DNA of 64,000 nucleotides, from the NCBI GenBank assembly GCA_002389505.1, contig DGPA01000021.1, positions 53,150 through 117,149 of the forward strand, read 5' to 3'. Source of the stretch: Halieaceae bacterium UBA4452. Its GTDB lineage: Bacteria > Pseudomonadota > Gammaproteobacteria > Pseudomonadales > Halieaceae. A model generated the notes under the pieces. That model saw only the letters and a list, made by a program, of their open reading frames with translations, was not told the origin of the DNA and made no database searches. Below are positions 43,930 to 52,391 of this stretch, piece by piece. The translations under genes and the position numbers were made by a program. The stretch's first letter is position 1. Each line of letters starts with the position of its first letter.

Positions 43930-43996
43930 GGGTGACTTTCCTCGACAAACATGGTCGTTAACTGAAGGGGGGTGAATAATATACCACTACTATGGA

Positions 43997-44065
43997 GCGG
44001 CGCATATTGACGAAATTGCGCATGAGATGGATTATATTGCTATGGATATCAACGTTATGCGCCGC
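43997..44065. promoter_or_regulatory. candidate AraC-family operator and promoter between divergent operons
   Basis: The 156-base gap holds a 10-base inverted repeat, GCGGCGCATA (43997-44006) and TATGCGCCGC (44056-44065), plus a direct repeat GCGCAT at 44000 and 44018, 18 bases apart. A plus-strand TTGACG (44007-44012), 17-base spacer and GATTAT (44030-44035) sits between them and could serve the AraC gene. AraC-type proteins usually bind direct repeats about two helical turns apart. Binding is inferred. Confidence 0.4.
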
Positions 44066-44085
44066 CCACTAGGCCGGGGGTTTTT

Positions 44086-44964
44086 GTGAGTTCTCCCTCT
44101 AAGTGGCCCCTGTCAGACAACAGTATTCGCTTCATCGCGCCCGCTTTTTTGATCAAAAAAATACGAAGTAACCCATTAACCAGCGACTGCTATCCCACCG
44201 CCATGGGCTATTACCCATCGGCCATGGGACACCACATGAGGCGTTTAACCCACGACGACAACCTGTTACTTTATTGTGTTGATGGTCAGGGTTCGCTATT
44301 GGTCAATCATCAGCGTAGCGAAATCACCGCCGGAGATCTCATGCTGTTAAAACAGGGAGATAACCACGAGTATAGCGCTGACCCGAAAAACCCATGGACG
44401 CTGTATTGGGTGCACTTCCAAGGTAATAAAGCGCATCACTTTCTCGACTATATGGGCTATCAGCCGGGCCAATACTGCGTTTATGTGGGCGTTTCATCGG
44501 CTATCGTCGCGGGGTTTAGCCGTCTCTTAGCGGTTCGAAAAACCGGCTACAGCAATGCGGCATTTATCCATGCCGCGAACCAGTTACGCCATTTATTCAC
44601 CCACTTTGCGCTTCAGTCACAACAGCCTGTTGCGACACCGGAAACACTCAATGTAGTGAAGGTACAGGCTTACATGCACGACAATATCCATCGATCCCTC
44701 GATCTCGATGATCTCAGTGCTATGGCGGGGTTGTCTAAGTACCACTTTAGCCATCGTTATAAAGCATTGACCGGTTATCCACCCATGCGGCACTTCAGCC
44801 ACATGAAGATGGAGGCGGCCTGTCGCATGCTCGATACCACCGAACACAGCATTCAAGGTATCGCCAAGGACCTGTCGTTCGAGGATCCCCTATATTTTTC
44901 GCGGGTTTTCCGCAACATTATTGGCTGTAGCCCCCGCCAGTATCGAGCGTCGCGGCTGGGGTGA
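44086..44964 (+). CDS. AraC-family transcriptional regulator
   Basis: A 292-residue regulator with an N-terminal cupin ligand-binding domain (LVNHQRSEITAGDLMLLKQGD) and a C-terminal double helix-turn-helix (DLSAMAGLSKYHFSHRYK and GIAKDLSFEDPLYFSRVFR). The layout fits sugar/polyol sensors such as AraC and RhaS. GTG start at 44086. It lies between the aldehyde dehydrogenase operon (divergent) and glpSTPQUV (same strand, 201-base gap), so either may be its target; the polyol-type sensor domain slightly favours the glycerol importer. Confidence 0.88.
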   Translation: MSSPSKWPLSDNSIRFIAPAFLIKKIRSNPLTSDCYPTAMGYYPSAMGHHMRRLTHDDNLLLYCVDGQGSLLVNHQRSEITAGDLMLLKQGDNHEYSADPKNPWTLYWVHFQGNKAHHFLDYMGYQPGQYCVYVGVSSAIVAGFSRLLAVRKTGYSNAAFIHAANQLRHLFTHFALQSQQPVATPETLNVVKVQAYMHDNIHRSLDLDDLSAMAGLSKYHFSHRYKALTGYPPMRHFSHMKMEAACRMLDTTEHSIQGIAKDLSFEDPLYFSRVFRNIIGCSPRQYRASRLG

Positions 44965-45165
44965 GCGCCATGCATCTGTCGATCGCCAGTCAAGATTCAC
45001 CGGCATATCGACTCACACAAGACCCGTTGTTTTTCATATACTTCTCTCACTTTCGCAACGTACACTGTGCCCACAGACGCGCCGTCAGGCTATCGATCAG
45101 CGGGCGGGGAGGCTGTTGTTGACCGGTGGGCACGCGGTTTCAACGGTCGATGTCGGGATAAATCA

Positions 45166-46248
45166 ATGTCACTGGAACTCCAAGGCGTAGCGCGAGTCGT
45201 TGATGGGCAAATGCACATTAAGCCGACCCACCTAGTGCTCGAAAAGGGCACCATGAATGTACTCCTCGGGCCCACATCTGCAGGTAAAACCTCGCTGATG
45301 CGACTGATGGCTGGCTTAGACACGCCAAGCCAAGGTCGTATTGTCTCGTCAGGCACCGACGTGACAACATGGCCTGTGCAAGCGCGGGATGTGGCAATGG
45401 TCTATCAAGAATTCATTAATTATCCCGCTATGACGGTGTATGACAATATAGCCTCACCCTTGCGTCTGAAGAAACAATCTAAAGGTGACATTGATCGTGC
45501 GGTCCGAGCCACCGCAGAGATGCTACAGCTGTCTTCAGTGTTACAGCGCAAGCCGCTGTCGTTGTCGGGTGGTCAGCAGCAACGCTGCGCGCTGGCGCGG
45601 GCCCTAGTAAAAAACGCTGGACTGGTGCTGCTAGATGAACCCTTGGCCAACCTAGACTACAAGCTGCGCGAGGAACTGCGGGCTGAAATACCGCGCCTTT
45701 TTGAAGCCTCGGGGGCGATCTTTGTCTACGCCACCACAGAACCTGAAGAGGCGCTATTGCTCGGAGGTAACACAGCAACCCTCTGGCAGGGTGAAGTCGC
45801 TCAGTATGGTCCGACAGCATCGGTCTTCCGACGTCCGTCAACGCTTGTCTCAGCCGAGATTTTTTCTGATCCGCCGATGAATGTTACTCCCTGTACTAAG
45901 CGCGGAGATTCACTGCGTTTTGAAGACGGTACTACTACAGGGGTATGGGGTGACTTTGCTGCATTGGACGACGGCCACTACAACGCAGGGTTTCGTGCCC
46001 ATCACCTGGCTGTGAGTTCGCCGGCAGCCCCAGCGATACACCTACGCTGCACCTTAACCAGTAGAGAAATGACTGGCTCGCAGACATTTCTTCATCTTAG
46101 CTATGCCGAGCAGCGCTGGGTTGGGCTGGTGCAGGGCGTACATGACATCGCTGTGGGTCATCCCATTGATGTCTGGGTGAGCCCTGCGCACCTTTATCTT
46201 TTTGATCTCGCTGGTCGTCTGGCAGCCGCCGGCAGCGGCACGTCTTAG
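45166..46248 (+). CDS. glpS: glycerol ABC importer ATP-binding protein GlpS
   Basis: A 360-residue ABC ATPase with a C-terminal regulatory domain like MalK/UgpC. Walker A GPTSAGKT (35-42), Q-loop Gln81, LSGGQ (133-137) and Walker B LVLLDE (153-158) are intact, but the H-loop histidine is replaced: YATTEPEEA has Thr191 where YVTHDQTEA has His. It pairs with GlpT, whose signature is degenerate. I chose ATG at 45166; the longer frame from 45067 has no homology. It opens glpSTPQUV, first described as a glycerol uptake operon in Rhizobium leguminosarum. Confidence 0.88.
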   Translation: MSLELQGVARVVDGQMHIKPTHLVLEKGTMNVLLGPTSAGKTSLMRLMAGLDTPSQGRIVSSGTDVTTWPVQARDVAMVYQEFINYPAMTVYDNIASPLRLKKQSKGDIDRAVRATAEMLQLSSVLQRKPLSLSGGQQQRCALARALVKNAGLVLLDEPLANLDYKLREELRAEIPRLFEASGAIFVYATTEPEEALLLGGNTATLWQGEVAQYGPTASVFRRPSTLVSAEIFSDPPMNVTPCTKRGDSLRFEDGTTTGVWGDFAALDDGHYNAGFRAHHLAVSSPAAPAIHLRCTLTSREMTGSQTFLHLSYAEQRWVGLVQGVHDIAVGHPIDVWVSPAHLYLFDLAGRLAAAGSGTS

Positions 46249-46258
46249 GAGTCAATAC

Positions 46259-47335
46259 TTGGCACAGATCACCCTATCAAATCTCGCCCATAGTTATGGT
46301 TCCAATGGGCTACATGAGGAGGATTTTGCGCTCAAAGCAATGAATCATGTTTGGCAAGATGGCGGCTCCTATGCGCTACTCGGTCCTTCAGGATGCGGTA
46401 AAACCACCTTACTGAACATCATTTCTGGTCTGGTCACGCCCTCACAGGGACGCGTTCTGTTCGATGATATTGATGTCACCCACGTGCCCACCGAAAAACG
46501 CAACATTGCTCAGGTGTTTCAGTTCCCGGTGGTATACGACACCCTAACCGTTCGCGAAAATCTCGCCTTCCCATTGAAAAACCGCGGGTTGACCGCGTCG
46601 GCCATTGACGCGCGGGTAGTCCTCATTGCTGAGATGATCGGCCTTATGGCAACGCTGGACACTCAGGCGCGGGGCCTTACCCCCGATGCCAAACAAAAAA
46701 TCAGTCTCGGTCGGGGGTTGGTGCGCGAATCGGTGAATGCCATTTTGTTCGATGAGCCGCTAACGGTGATCGACCCACTGTTGAAATGGGAGCTGCGGGC
46801 ACAGCTAAAAGCGCTGCATCGTCAGTTCGGACACACCATGATCTATGTCACCCATGACCAAACCGAGGCGTTGACGTTTGCCGAACAGGTGGTGATGTTG
46901 CACGAGGGTCGAGTGGTACAGATGGGTACCCCAGAGGCGCTCTTTGAAACACCCGAGCATACCTTTGTGGGGCATTTTATTGGCTCCCCGGGCATGAACC
47001 TACTGGACGCCGAAATCGCCGACAACCACGCGCTCATCGCCGGCTATAGTGTACCGCTGGGCGCTAGATACGCAACGCTTGCCGGACGAACCCAGATTGG
47101 TATTCGACCTGAATACATTGAATTCAGCGCGGACAAGGGGTTGCCTGTACAGATCCAGCGAATTGACGATGTAGGCCACCGACGCATTGTTCGAGCCGAG
47201 GCTGCGGGCTGTGCCATTGCCGTAAGCTTAGCTGAGGGCACTGCCTTGGATGCCACCATGACCCACGTGCAATTTGTGCCAGAAAAAATTAATGTCTATG
47301 CCGATGACTGGCGCGTTCAGGGTAAGGTAGTCTGA
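46259..47335 (+). CDS. glpT: glycerol ABC importer ATP-binding protein GlpT
   Basis: A 358-residue ABC ATPase. Walker A GPSGCGKT (42-49), Q-loop Gln88, Walker B AILFDE (Asp165, Glu166) and H-loop His199 (YVTHDQTEA) are intact, but the signature is LTPDAKQK (140 onward) instead of LSGGQ. With GlpS this gives one complete and one dead composite site. TTG start at 46259 is chosen because AGGAG lies 7 bases upstream. Despite the shared name it is not the E. coli glycerol-3-phosphate antiporter GlpT. Confidence 0.86.
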   Translation: MAQITLSNLAHSYGSNGLHEEDFALKAMNHVWQDGGSYALLGPSGCGKTTLLNIISGLVTPSQGRVLFDDIDVTHVPTEKRNIAQVFQFPVVYDTLTVRENLAFPLKNRGLTASAIDARVVLIAEMIGLMATLDTQARGLTPDAKQKISLGRGLVRESVNAILFDEPLTVIDPLLKWELRAQLKALHRQFGHTMIYVTHDQTEALTFAEQVVMLHEGRVVQMGTPEALFETPEHTFVGHFIGSPGMNLLDAEIADNHALIAGYSVPLGARYATLAGRTQIGIRPEYIEFSADKGLPVQIQRIDDVGHRRIVRAEAAGCAIAVSLAEGTALDATMTHVQFVPEKINVYADDWRVQGKVV

Positions 47336-48207
47336 TGGGCAAGCGACAAAATAATACCGCCTGGCTTCTGGTGCTACCGGTCCTGATATTGGTCGCCTTT
47401 TCAGCTGTCATTCCACTAATGACGGTGGTTAATTACGCCTTCAACGACACCTTTGGTAACAATCAATTCTTTTGGAATGGCTGGGGATGGTTTGAAGAAA
47501 TGGTCCGCTCCGAGCGTCTTCATGCGGCCTTGGGGCGTCAGGTGTTATTTACTGGCTGCATTCTTATCATCGAGGTTCCTCTGGGAATTGTCGTTGCGCT
47601 TAATATGCCCAAAAAGGGGTTCTGGGCCAGTGTGTGTCTCGTTCTCATGGCGCTACCTCTGCTCATTCCATTCAACGTCGTCGGCACCATTTGGCAAATC
47701 TTCTGCCGCGTTGATATTGGCTTATTGGGACGTGCTACCGCGGCCCTGGGCATCGATTACAACTATACCAATGACCCCTTTGATGCCTGGGTAACCCTCA
47801 TCGTGATGGATGTTTGGCATTGGACGTCATTGGTTGCACTGCTGTGTTATGCCGGCCTCCGATCCATACCCGAGGCCTACTACCAAGCGGCGCGTATCGA
47901 CCAGGCAAATCGGTGGGACGTGTTTCGATACATCGAACTACCGAAACTCTCTGGCGTATTGTTAATTGCGGTGCTGCTCCGCTTCATAGACAGCTTCATG
48001 ATTTACACCGAACCCTTTGTTGTGACCGGTGGAGGCCCCGGGAATTCAACCACTTTTCTGTCGATAGATTTAGTAAAAATGGCGATAGGGCAATTCGATT
48101 TGGGTCCGGCAGCCGCATTTTCACTGATGTATTTTTTAATCATTCTGTTAATCAGCTGGGTGTTCTACACGGTGATGATCACTATTGATCCACAGGAGGG
48201 ACGATAA
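47335..48207 (+). CDS. glpP: glycerol ABC importer permease GlpP
   Basis: A 290-residue permease with six predicted helices, MalF/UgpA-like. The EAA loop that docks to the ATPase reads YYQAARIDQANRWDVFRYIELPKL. Its start overlaps the glpT stop in TGATG. It forms the membrane channel with GlpQ for glycerol brought by the binding protein GlpV. Confidence 0.88.
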   Translation: MGKRQNNTAWLLVLPVLILVAFSAVIPLMTVVNYAFNDTFGNNQFFWNGWGWFEEMVRSERLHAALGRQVLFTGCILIIEVPLGIVVALNMPKKGFWASVCLVLMALPLLIPFNVVGTIWQIFCRVDIGLLGRATAALGIDYNYTNDPFDAWVTLIVMDVWHWTSLVALLCYAGLRSIPEAYYQAARIDQANRWDVFRYIELPKLSGVLLIAVLLRFIDSFMIYTEPFVVTGGGPGNSTTFLSIDLVKMAIGQFDLGPAAAFSLMYFLIILLISWVFYTVMITIDPQEGR

Positions 48208-49010
48208 TGCGCATTCGGGGCTCGATGGTCGTCGTGACGCTGTATCTGTTGTTTCTCATGGTACCCATTTACTGGCTAATCAGTATGAGCTTTAAGACCA
48301 ATACGGAGATCATCACCGACTTTACCCTGTTTCCCAGAAATTTTACGCTGCACAACTATGTCACCCTCCTTACTGATCCCAGTTGGTATATGGGTTACGT
48401 CAATTCAATGATCTATGTGCTCATGAATACGGTTATTTCGATCAGCGTGGCGCTGCCCGCTGCCTATGCCTTTTCCCGCTACCGATTTATGGGCGATAAA
48501 CATTTGTTTTTTTGGTTGCTGACTAACCGTATGGCTCCACCCGCGGTATTTGCGCTGCCTTTTTTCCAGTTGTATTCATCGGTCGGTTTGTTCGACACTC
48601 ACATTGCCGTCGCTCTGGCGCACTGCCTGTTCAATGTGCCCCTTGCGGTGTGGATATTAGAGGGGTTTATGCGCGGTATACCCAAAGAGATCGACGAAAC
48701 CGCTTATATTGATGGCTACCGCTTTGGCCGTTTCTTCGTGAAGATTTTTATGCCGCTTATCGCCAGTGGTATTGGGGTGGCCGCTTTTTTCTGCTTTATG
48801 TTTTCCTGGGTAGAGCTGCTGTTGTCCCGCACCCTTACCGCCGTTGACGCCAAATCTATCGCCGCCACGATGACGCGCACAGTCTCGGCGTCGGGGATGG
48901 ATTGGGGAGTGCTCACCGCCGCGGGGGTGCTCACCCTTATTCCCGGCGCCTTTGTCATCTACTTTGTCCGCCACCACATTGCCAAGGGCTTTGCCCTCGG
49001 AAGGGTGTGA
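48207..49010 (+). CDS. glpQ: glycerol ABC importer permease GlpQ
   Basis: A 267-residue permease of the MalG/UgpE type with six helices. The EAA loop is IDETAYIDGYRFGRFFVKIFMPLIASG. Its start overlaps the glpP stop by one base (TAATG). Here the name follows the rhizobial operon; it is not the glycerophosphodiester phosphodiesterase GlpQ of E. coli. Confidence 0.88.
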   Translation: MRIRGSMVVVTLYLLFLMVPIYWLISMSFKTNTEIITDFTLFPRNFTLHNYVTLLTDPSWYMGYVNSMIYVLMNTVISISVALPAAYAFSRYRFMGDKHLFFWLLTNRMAPPAVFALPFFQLYSSVGLFDTHIAVALAHCLFNVPLAVWILEGFMRGIPKEIDETAYIDGYRFGRFFVKIFMPLIASGIGVAAFFCFMFSWVELLLSRTLTAVDAKSIAATMTRTVSASGMDWGVLTAAGVLTLIPGAFVIYFVRHHIAKGFALGRV

Positions 49011-49015
49011 TCTTC

Positions 49016-49411
49016 GTGGATCGTTGGCGGCTAGTGTATACGGTTATTTTTTGCGTTATGGTCACTGGGCTGACCGCCATCACGCTAGCCGTACCGCGCA
49101 CCGAAGAGGGCATCCAATGGACTCAACCCATGGTGGCGGGCGGCTGGATGGCCTGGACCTTTCCGGTGGCTCTCTTTTTTTACGCGCTGGGGTCGGTATT
49201 GGTGGTGTTCTCTGTGTGGGCTATTCGCTATCCTGAAACCCCTCGCCGCGGTATGTTGGGGTTTTACACGACCCGGGGAGATCGATTATTTGTGACCTTG
49301 TTGGGGTCGGCTTTTATCCATTTAGGATGGCTTTATTTTTTTGGCGCACCACTCACTGGCGCACTGATCATTTGTTCGATCTATGCGGGAGCGATTTTTC
49401 GGTGGGTGTAA
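49016..49411 (+). CDS. glpU: small membrane protein of the glycerol ABC operon (DUF2160, GlpU)
   Basis: A 131-residue protein with about four helices: YTVIFCVMVTGLTAITLAV, AWTFPVALFFYALGSVLVVF, and FVTLLGSAFIHLGWLYFFGAPL. It matches the DUF2160/GlpU proteins of glycerol ABC operons and is not related to the permeases. I chose GTG at 49016, with AAGGG 10 bases upstream; a GTG at 49007 overlapping the glpQ stop is the alternative. Its function in transport is not settled. Confidence 0.8.
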   Translation: MDRWRLVYTVIFCVMVTGLTAITLAVPRTEEGIQWTQPMVAGGWMAWTFPVALFFYALGSVLVVFSVWAIRYPETPRRGMLGFYTTRGDRLFVTLLGSAFIHLGWLYFFGAPLTGALIICSIYAGAIFRWV

Positions 49412-49462
49412 TAAGTCAACGATAAGGCGAGTGGGATTGGTTGAGTCCCTGGTGTACCTGTG

Positions 49463-49487
49463 CGACCGTCGCCCGCGAAAGCGGTCG
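49463..49487 (+). other. small hairpin between glpU and glpV
   Basis: CGACCG and CGGTCG form a 6-base stem around a 13-base loop with no T run, 26 bases before the glpV start. Intergenic hairpins ahead of binding-protein genes often favour their higher expression; this is possible here. Confidence 0.3.
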
Positions 49488-49513
49488 TCACTCAAGGAAT
49501 GATGGAGACACTC

Positions 49514-51232
49514 ATGATAACGCGACCTGCCATAATAGCGACCTGGCTTTTGCTGCTAGGCATGCCTGTCTGGGCGGACATGGAGGCAGCGCGGCGCTTT
49601 CTCGATAATGAGATTAACGATACCTCCGTGCTGAACCGTGCTGAACAAGAAGCTGAAATGCAGTGGTTTATTGAAGCCGCTAAGCCCTTCGTTGGTATGA
49701 GCATTAACGTGGTATCAGAAACACTCACGACCCACGAATACGAGGCCAAAGTCCTGGCCCCAGCCTTTAGTGAAATGACCGGCATTACGCTGACCCACGA
49801 CCTCATTGGCGAAGGTGATGTCGTTGAAAAACTGCAGTTGCAAATGCAGTCGGGGCAAAATATTTACGACGCCTATGTGAACGACTCAGACCTGATCGGT
49901 ACTCACTGGCGTTATCAGCAGGTTCGAAATTTGACCGATTTCATGGCCGAGGACGGCGCCAGCGTTACCTATCCAAGGCTTGATCTGAATGATTTTATCG
50001 GCACCCGCTTCACCACGGCGCCAGATGGCAAACTCTACCAGTTACCCGACCAACAATTTGCCAATCTCTACTGGTTCCGTGCAGACTGGTTTAGTGATCA
50101 GAAAACCCAAGACGATTTTGCAGACCGGTTTGGTTACGCGCTGGGCGTCCCGGTAAACTGGACAGCTTACGAAGATATTGCAGCCTTTTTTACCGGTCGC
50201 GATATGAGCTATTTGGGTGGGCCAGACGTTGTGTTTGGTAACATGGATTACGGTAAAAAAGACCCGTCACTGGGATGGCGTTATACCGATGCCTGGATGT
50301 CGATGGCGGGCATGGGCGACGAGGGTGAGCCAAACGGTTTGCCCGTCGACGAATGGGGGGTACGGGTCGATGACCAATCCCGCCCCGTTGGCTCCTGTAT
50401 GGCCCGGGGCGGCGCTACTAATGATGCGGCAGCAGTCTATGCGGTCACCAAGGCGATCGACTGGCTGCAAAAATATACGCCCCCCGAGGCGGCAGGCATG
50501 GTGTTCAGCGAGGCGGGGCCAGTCCCCGCTCAGGGTCACATTGCCCAACAAATTTTTTGGTATACCGCATTCACAGCCGACATGGTGAAACCTGGGCTGC
50601 CGGTAATGAACGCGGACGGCACCCCAAAATGGCGGATGGCGCCGTCCCCCCATGGGGCGTATTGGCGTCAAGGCACTAAGGTCGGCTATCAGGATGTGGG
50701 CGCTTGGACGCTCATGCAATCAACGCCCCTTGATCGAGCTCAAGCGGCATGGCTGTATGCACAGTTTGTCACCTCAAAAACCGTGGACTTAAAAAAATCC
50801 GACGTGGGGCTGACGTTCACGCGCCAGTCCACCATTGACAGTGAGCACTTTACCCGTCGTGCGCCCAAACTCGGCGGGTTGGTGGAGTTCTATCGCTCAC
50901 CCGCGCGGGTCGCCTGGTCGCCCACGGGAACGAATATCCCCGATTATCCAAAGATGGCCCAGCTGTGGTGGCAGAATATTGGCGACGCCATGTCCGGGGA
51001 GAAAACACCCCAGCAAGCGCTAGATAGCCTCTGCCAGCAACAGGAACGCGTCATGGCGCGTATTCAGCGATCAGGCATTCAAGGGGACAAGGGACCTAAA
51101 CTCAATAAGGAGCAGGACCCACAGATATGGATTGATGCCCCGGGAGCGCCGGTCGCTAAATTACCCAACGAGCGGCCTCAGGGAGAAACCATTGCCTACG
51201 ACACGCTCCTTCAATCATGGCAACACCCATAG
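49514..51232 (+). CDS. glpV: periplasmic glycerol-binding protein GlpV
   Basis: A 572-residue extracellular solute-binding protein of family 1, unusually large, as in GlpV of rhizobia. A signal peptide ends at VWA-D. Recognisable blocks are FSEMTGITLTHDLIGEGD, QIFWYTAFTADMVKPGLP and LDSLCQQQERVMARI. I chose ATG at 49514, with GGAG 6 bases upstream and directly before the signal peptide; ATGs at 49499 and 49502 are weaker. It binds the substrate, taken to be glycerol by operon context. Confidence 0.87.
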   Translation: MITRPAIIATWLLLLGMPVWADMEAARRFLDNEINDTSVLNRAEQEAEMQWFIEAAKPFVGMSINVVSETLTTHEYEAKVLAPAFSEMTGITLTHDLIGEGDVVEKLQLQMQSGQNIYDAYVNDSDLIGTHWRYQQVRNLTDFMAEDGASVTYPRLDLNDFIGTRFTTAPDGKLYQLPDQQFANLYWFRADWFSDQKTQDDFADRFGYALGVPVNWTAYEDIAAFFTGRDMSYLGGPDVVFGNMDYGKKDPSLGWRYTDAWMSMAGMGDEGEPNGLPVDEWGVRVDDQSRPVGSCMARGGATNDAAAVYAVTKAIDWLQKYTPPEAAGMVFSEAGPVPAQGHIAQQIFWYTAFTADMVKPGLPVMNADGTPKWRMAPSPHGAYWRQGTKVGYQDVGAWTLMQSTPLDRAQAAWLYAQFVTSKTVDLKKSDVGLTFTRQSTIDSEHFTRRAPKLGGLVEFYRSPARVAWSPTGTNIPDYPKMAQLWWQNIGDAMSGEKTPQQALDSLCQQQERVMARIQRSGIQGDKGPKLNKEQDPQIWIDAPGAPVAKLPNERPQGETIAYDTLLQSWQHP

Positions 51233-51319
51233 CGCCCCGTTAAGGATTGCCCGGGACCCGTAGCGTCAACCCTTGTATGGGATTTGTGTGCCCGCAGCGA
51301 GAGAGGCTAAGCTAGCCGT

Positions 51320-52162
51320 ATGAGGACCACAGCCCAATTATCAGACGCCCTTGCGCTGGTGATCAGCGCCGTGCATAGCCACGCTTTCCCCGAGGTCCTC
51401 GCCTCTATGTTAAAGACAGCGGTGGACGCCGATGACGTCAGCCTGCTTCGCTATCGGGAAGGTCAGCTGCCCGAGGTTGAATACTCCAGTCCACCCATGG
51501 CCGGCGTAGAAACAACACTGGACACCTATTTAAAGGGGCCCTTTTTACTCGATCCGTTTTATCGAGCGGCAGCGGTAGAAGGGAAAATGGGCGTGTTTCA
51601 GCTAAAAACACTGGCGCCTGCGGGATTCACCGACAGCGAGTATTATAAATCTTGGTACAAAAACTGCGGCTTCGTTGATGAATGTGGGCTGCTCATTGCG
51701 CTCGATGATGGCTTTATCAATATCGCCTTGGGTTTAGTGTCCACATCGGGTAACGCCAACCCCACATTTTATAAACCGCAGCTTAGGTTGTTAAACGCTA
51801 TTTTTGCTGTGGTGACCTCGTTGGCACGCTTGCATTGGCAAGCCCCAATGCAGCCATCGGATACCACGCACTCGCTACGAGCGCAGCTTCATAGGGGACT
51901 CGCCGCCTTTGGCAGCAGCGTATTAACCCAACGGGAACAGCAGGTCACCGGCCTAGTACTACTCGGCAATAGTACCCGTCTCATCGCCGAGAAGCTGGCG
52001 ATCTCCACGGAAACTGTGAAACTGCATCGCAAACATGCTTACGCCAAGCTCGATATTTCCTCTCAGGCCGAGCTGTTTCTTCTCTTCATGGAAGCGCTCA
52101 CCCACAGCCCAGACGCAGGGGGCATCGATCCGCTGCTTGCCTACCATGGCAAACGAAGTTGA
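51320..52162 (+). CDS. LuxR-family transcriptional regulator
   Basis: A 280-residue protein with an N-terminal sensor-like domain of unrecognised type (possibly GAF-like) and a C-terminal LuxR helix-turn-helix: LTQREQQVTGLVLLGNSTRLIAEKLAISTETVKLHRKHAYAKL split over residues 200-245. It is not a phosphoacceptor response regulator, as no Asp-box receiver is present. It lies 87 bases after glpV and before the aminotransferase gene, so it may control either. Confidence 0.85.
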   Translation: MRTTAQLSDALALVISAVHSHAFPEVLASMLKTAVDADDVSLLRYREGQLPEVEYSSPPMAGVETTLDTYLKGPFLLDPFYRAAAVEGKMGVFQLKTLAPAGFTDSEYYKSWYKNCGFVDECGLLIALDDGFINIALGLVSTSGNANPTFYKPQLRLLNAIFAVVTSLARLHWQAPMQPSDTTHSLRAQLHRGLAAFGSSVLTQREQQVTGLVLLGNSTRLIAEKLAISTETVKLHRKHAYAKLDISSQAELFLLFMEALTHSPDAGGIDPLLAYHGKRS

Positions 52163-52391
52163 TTTAGTGATCTCTCCTTGAGTGAACGATAACAACACGG
52201 TTTTTCTGTCATGCATAACACTAGCCCCTGCTGGTTTTCTTTCACCGGCAGACCCCACCAAAGGGGTAGGGTAGTGGCGACTGGCTTATGAAATGATAGG
52301 GGGATGGAAGGTACTCACTGAGCTATCATCCAAGCACAGCACCCAGCACTTAGGTGTCCAAGGCTCAGGCTACCGATAAGGAGAGTATTCC

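Noticed and set aside
45067..45165. N-terminal extension of GlpS
   Set aside because: The 33 extra residues do not look like an ABC protein and the ATG at 45166 directly precedes the first conserved strand.
46259..49010. E. coli-type GlpT antiporter and GlpQ phosphodiesterase
   Set aside because: The names follow the rhizobial glycerol ABC operon; the proteins are an ABC ATPase and a permease.
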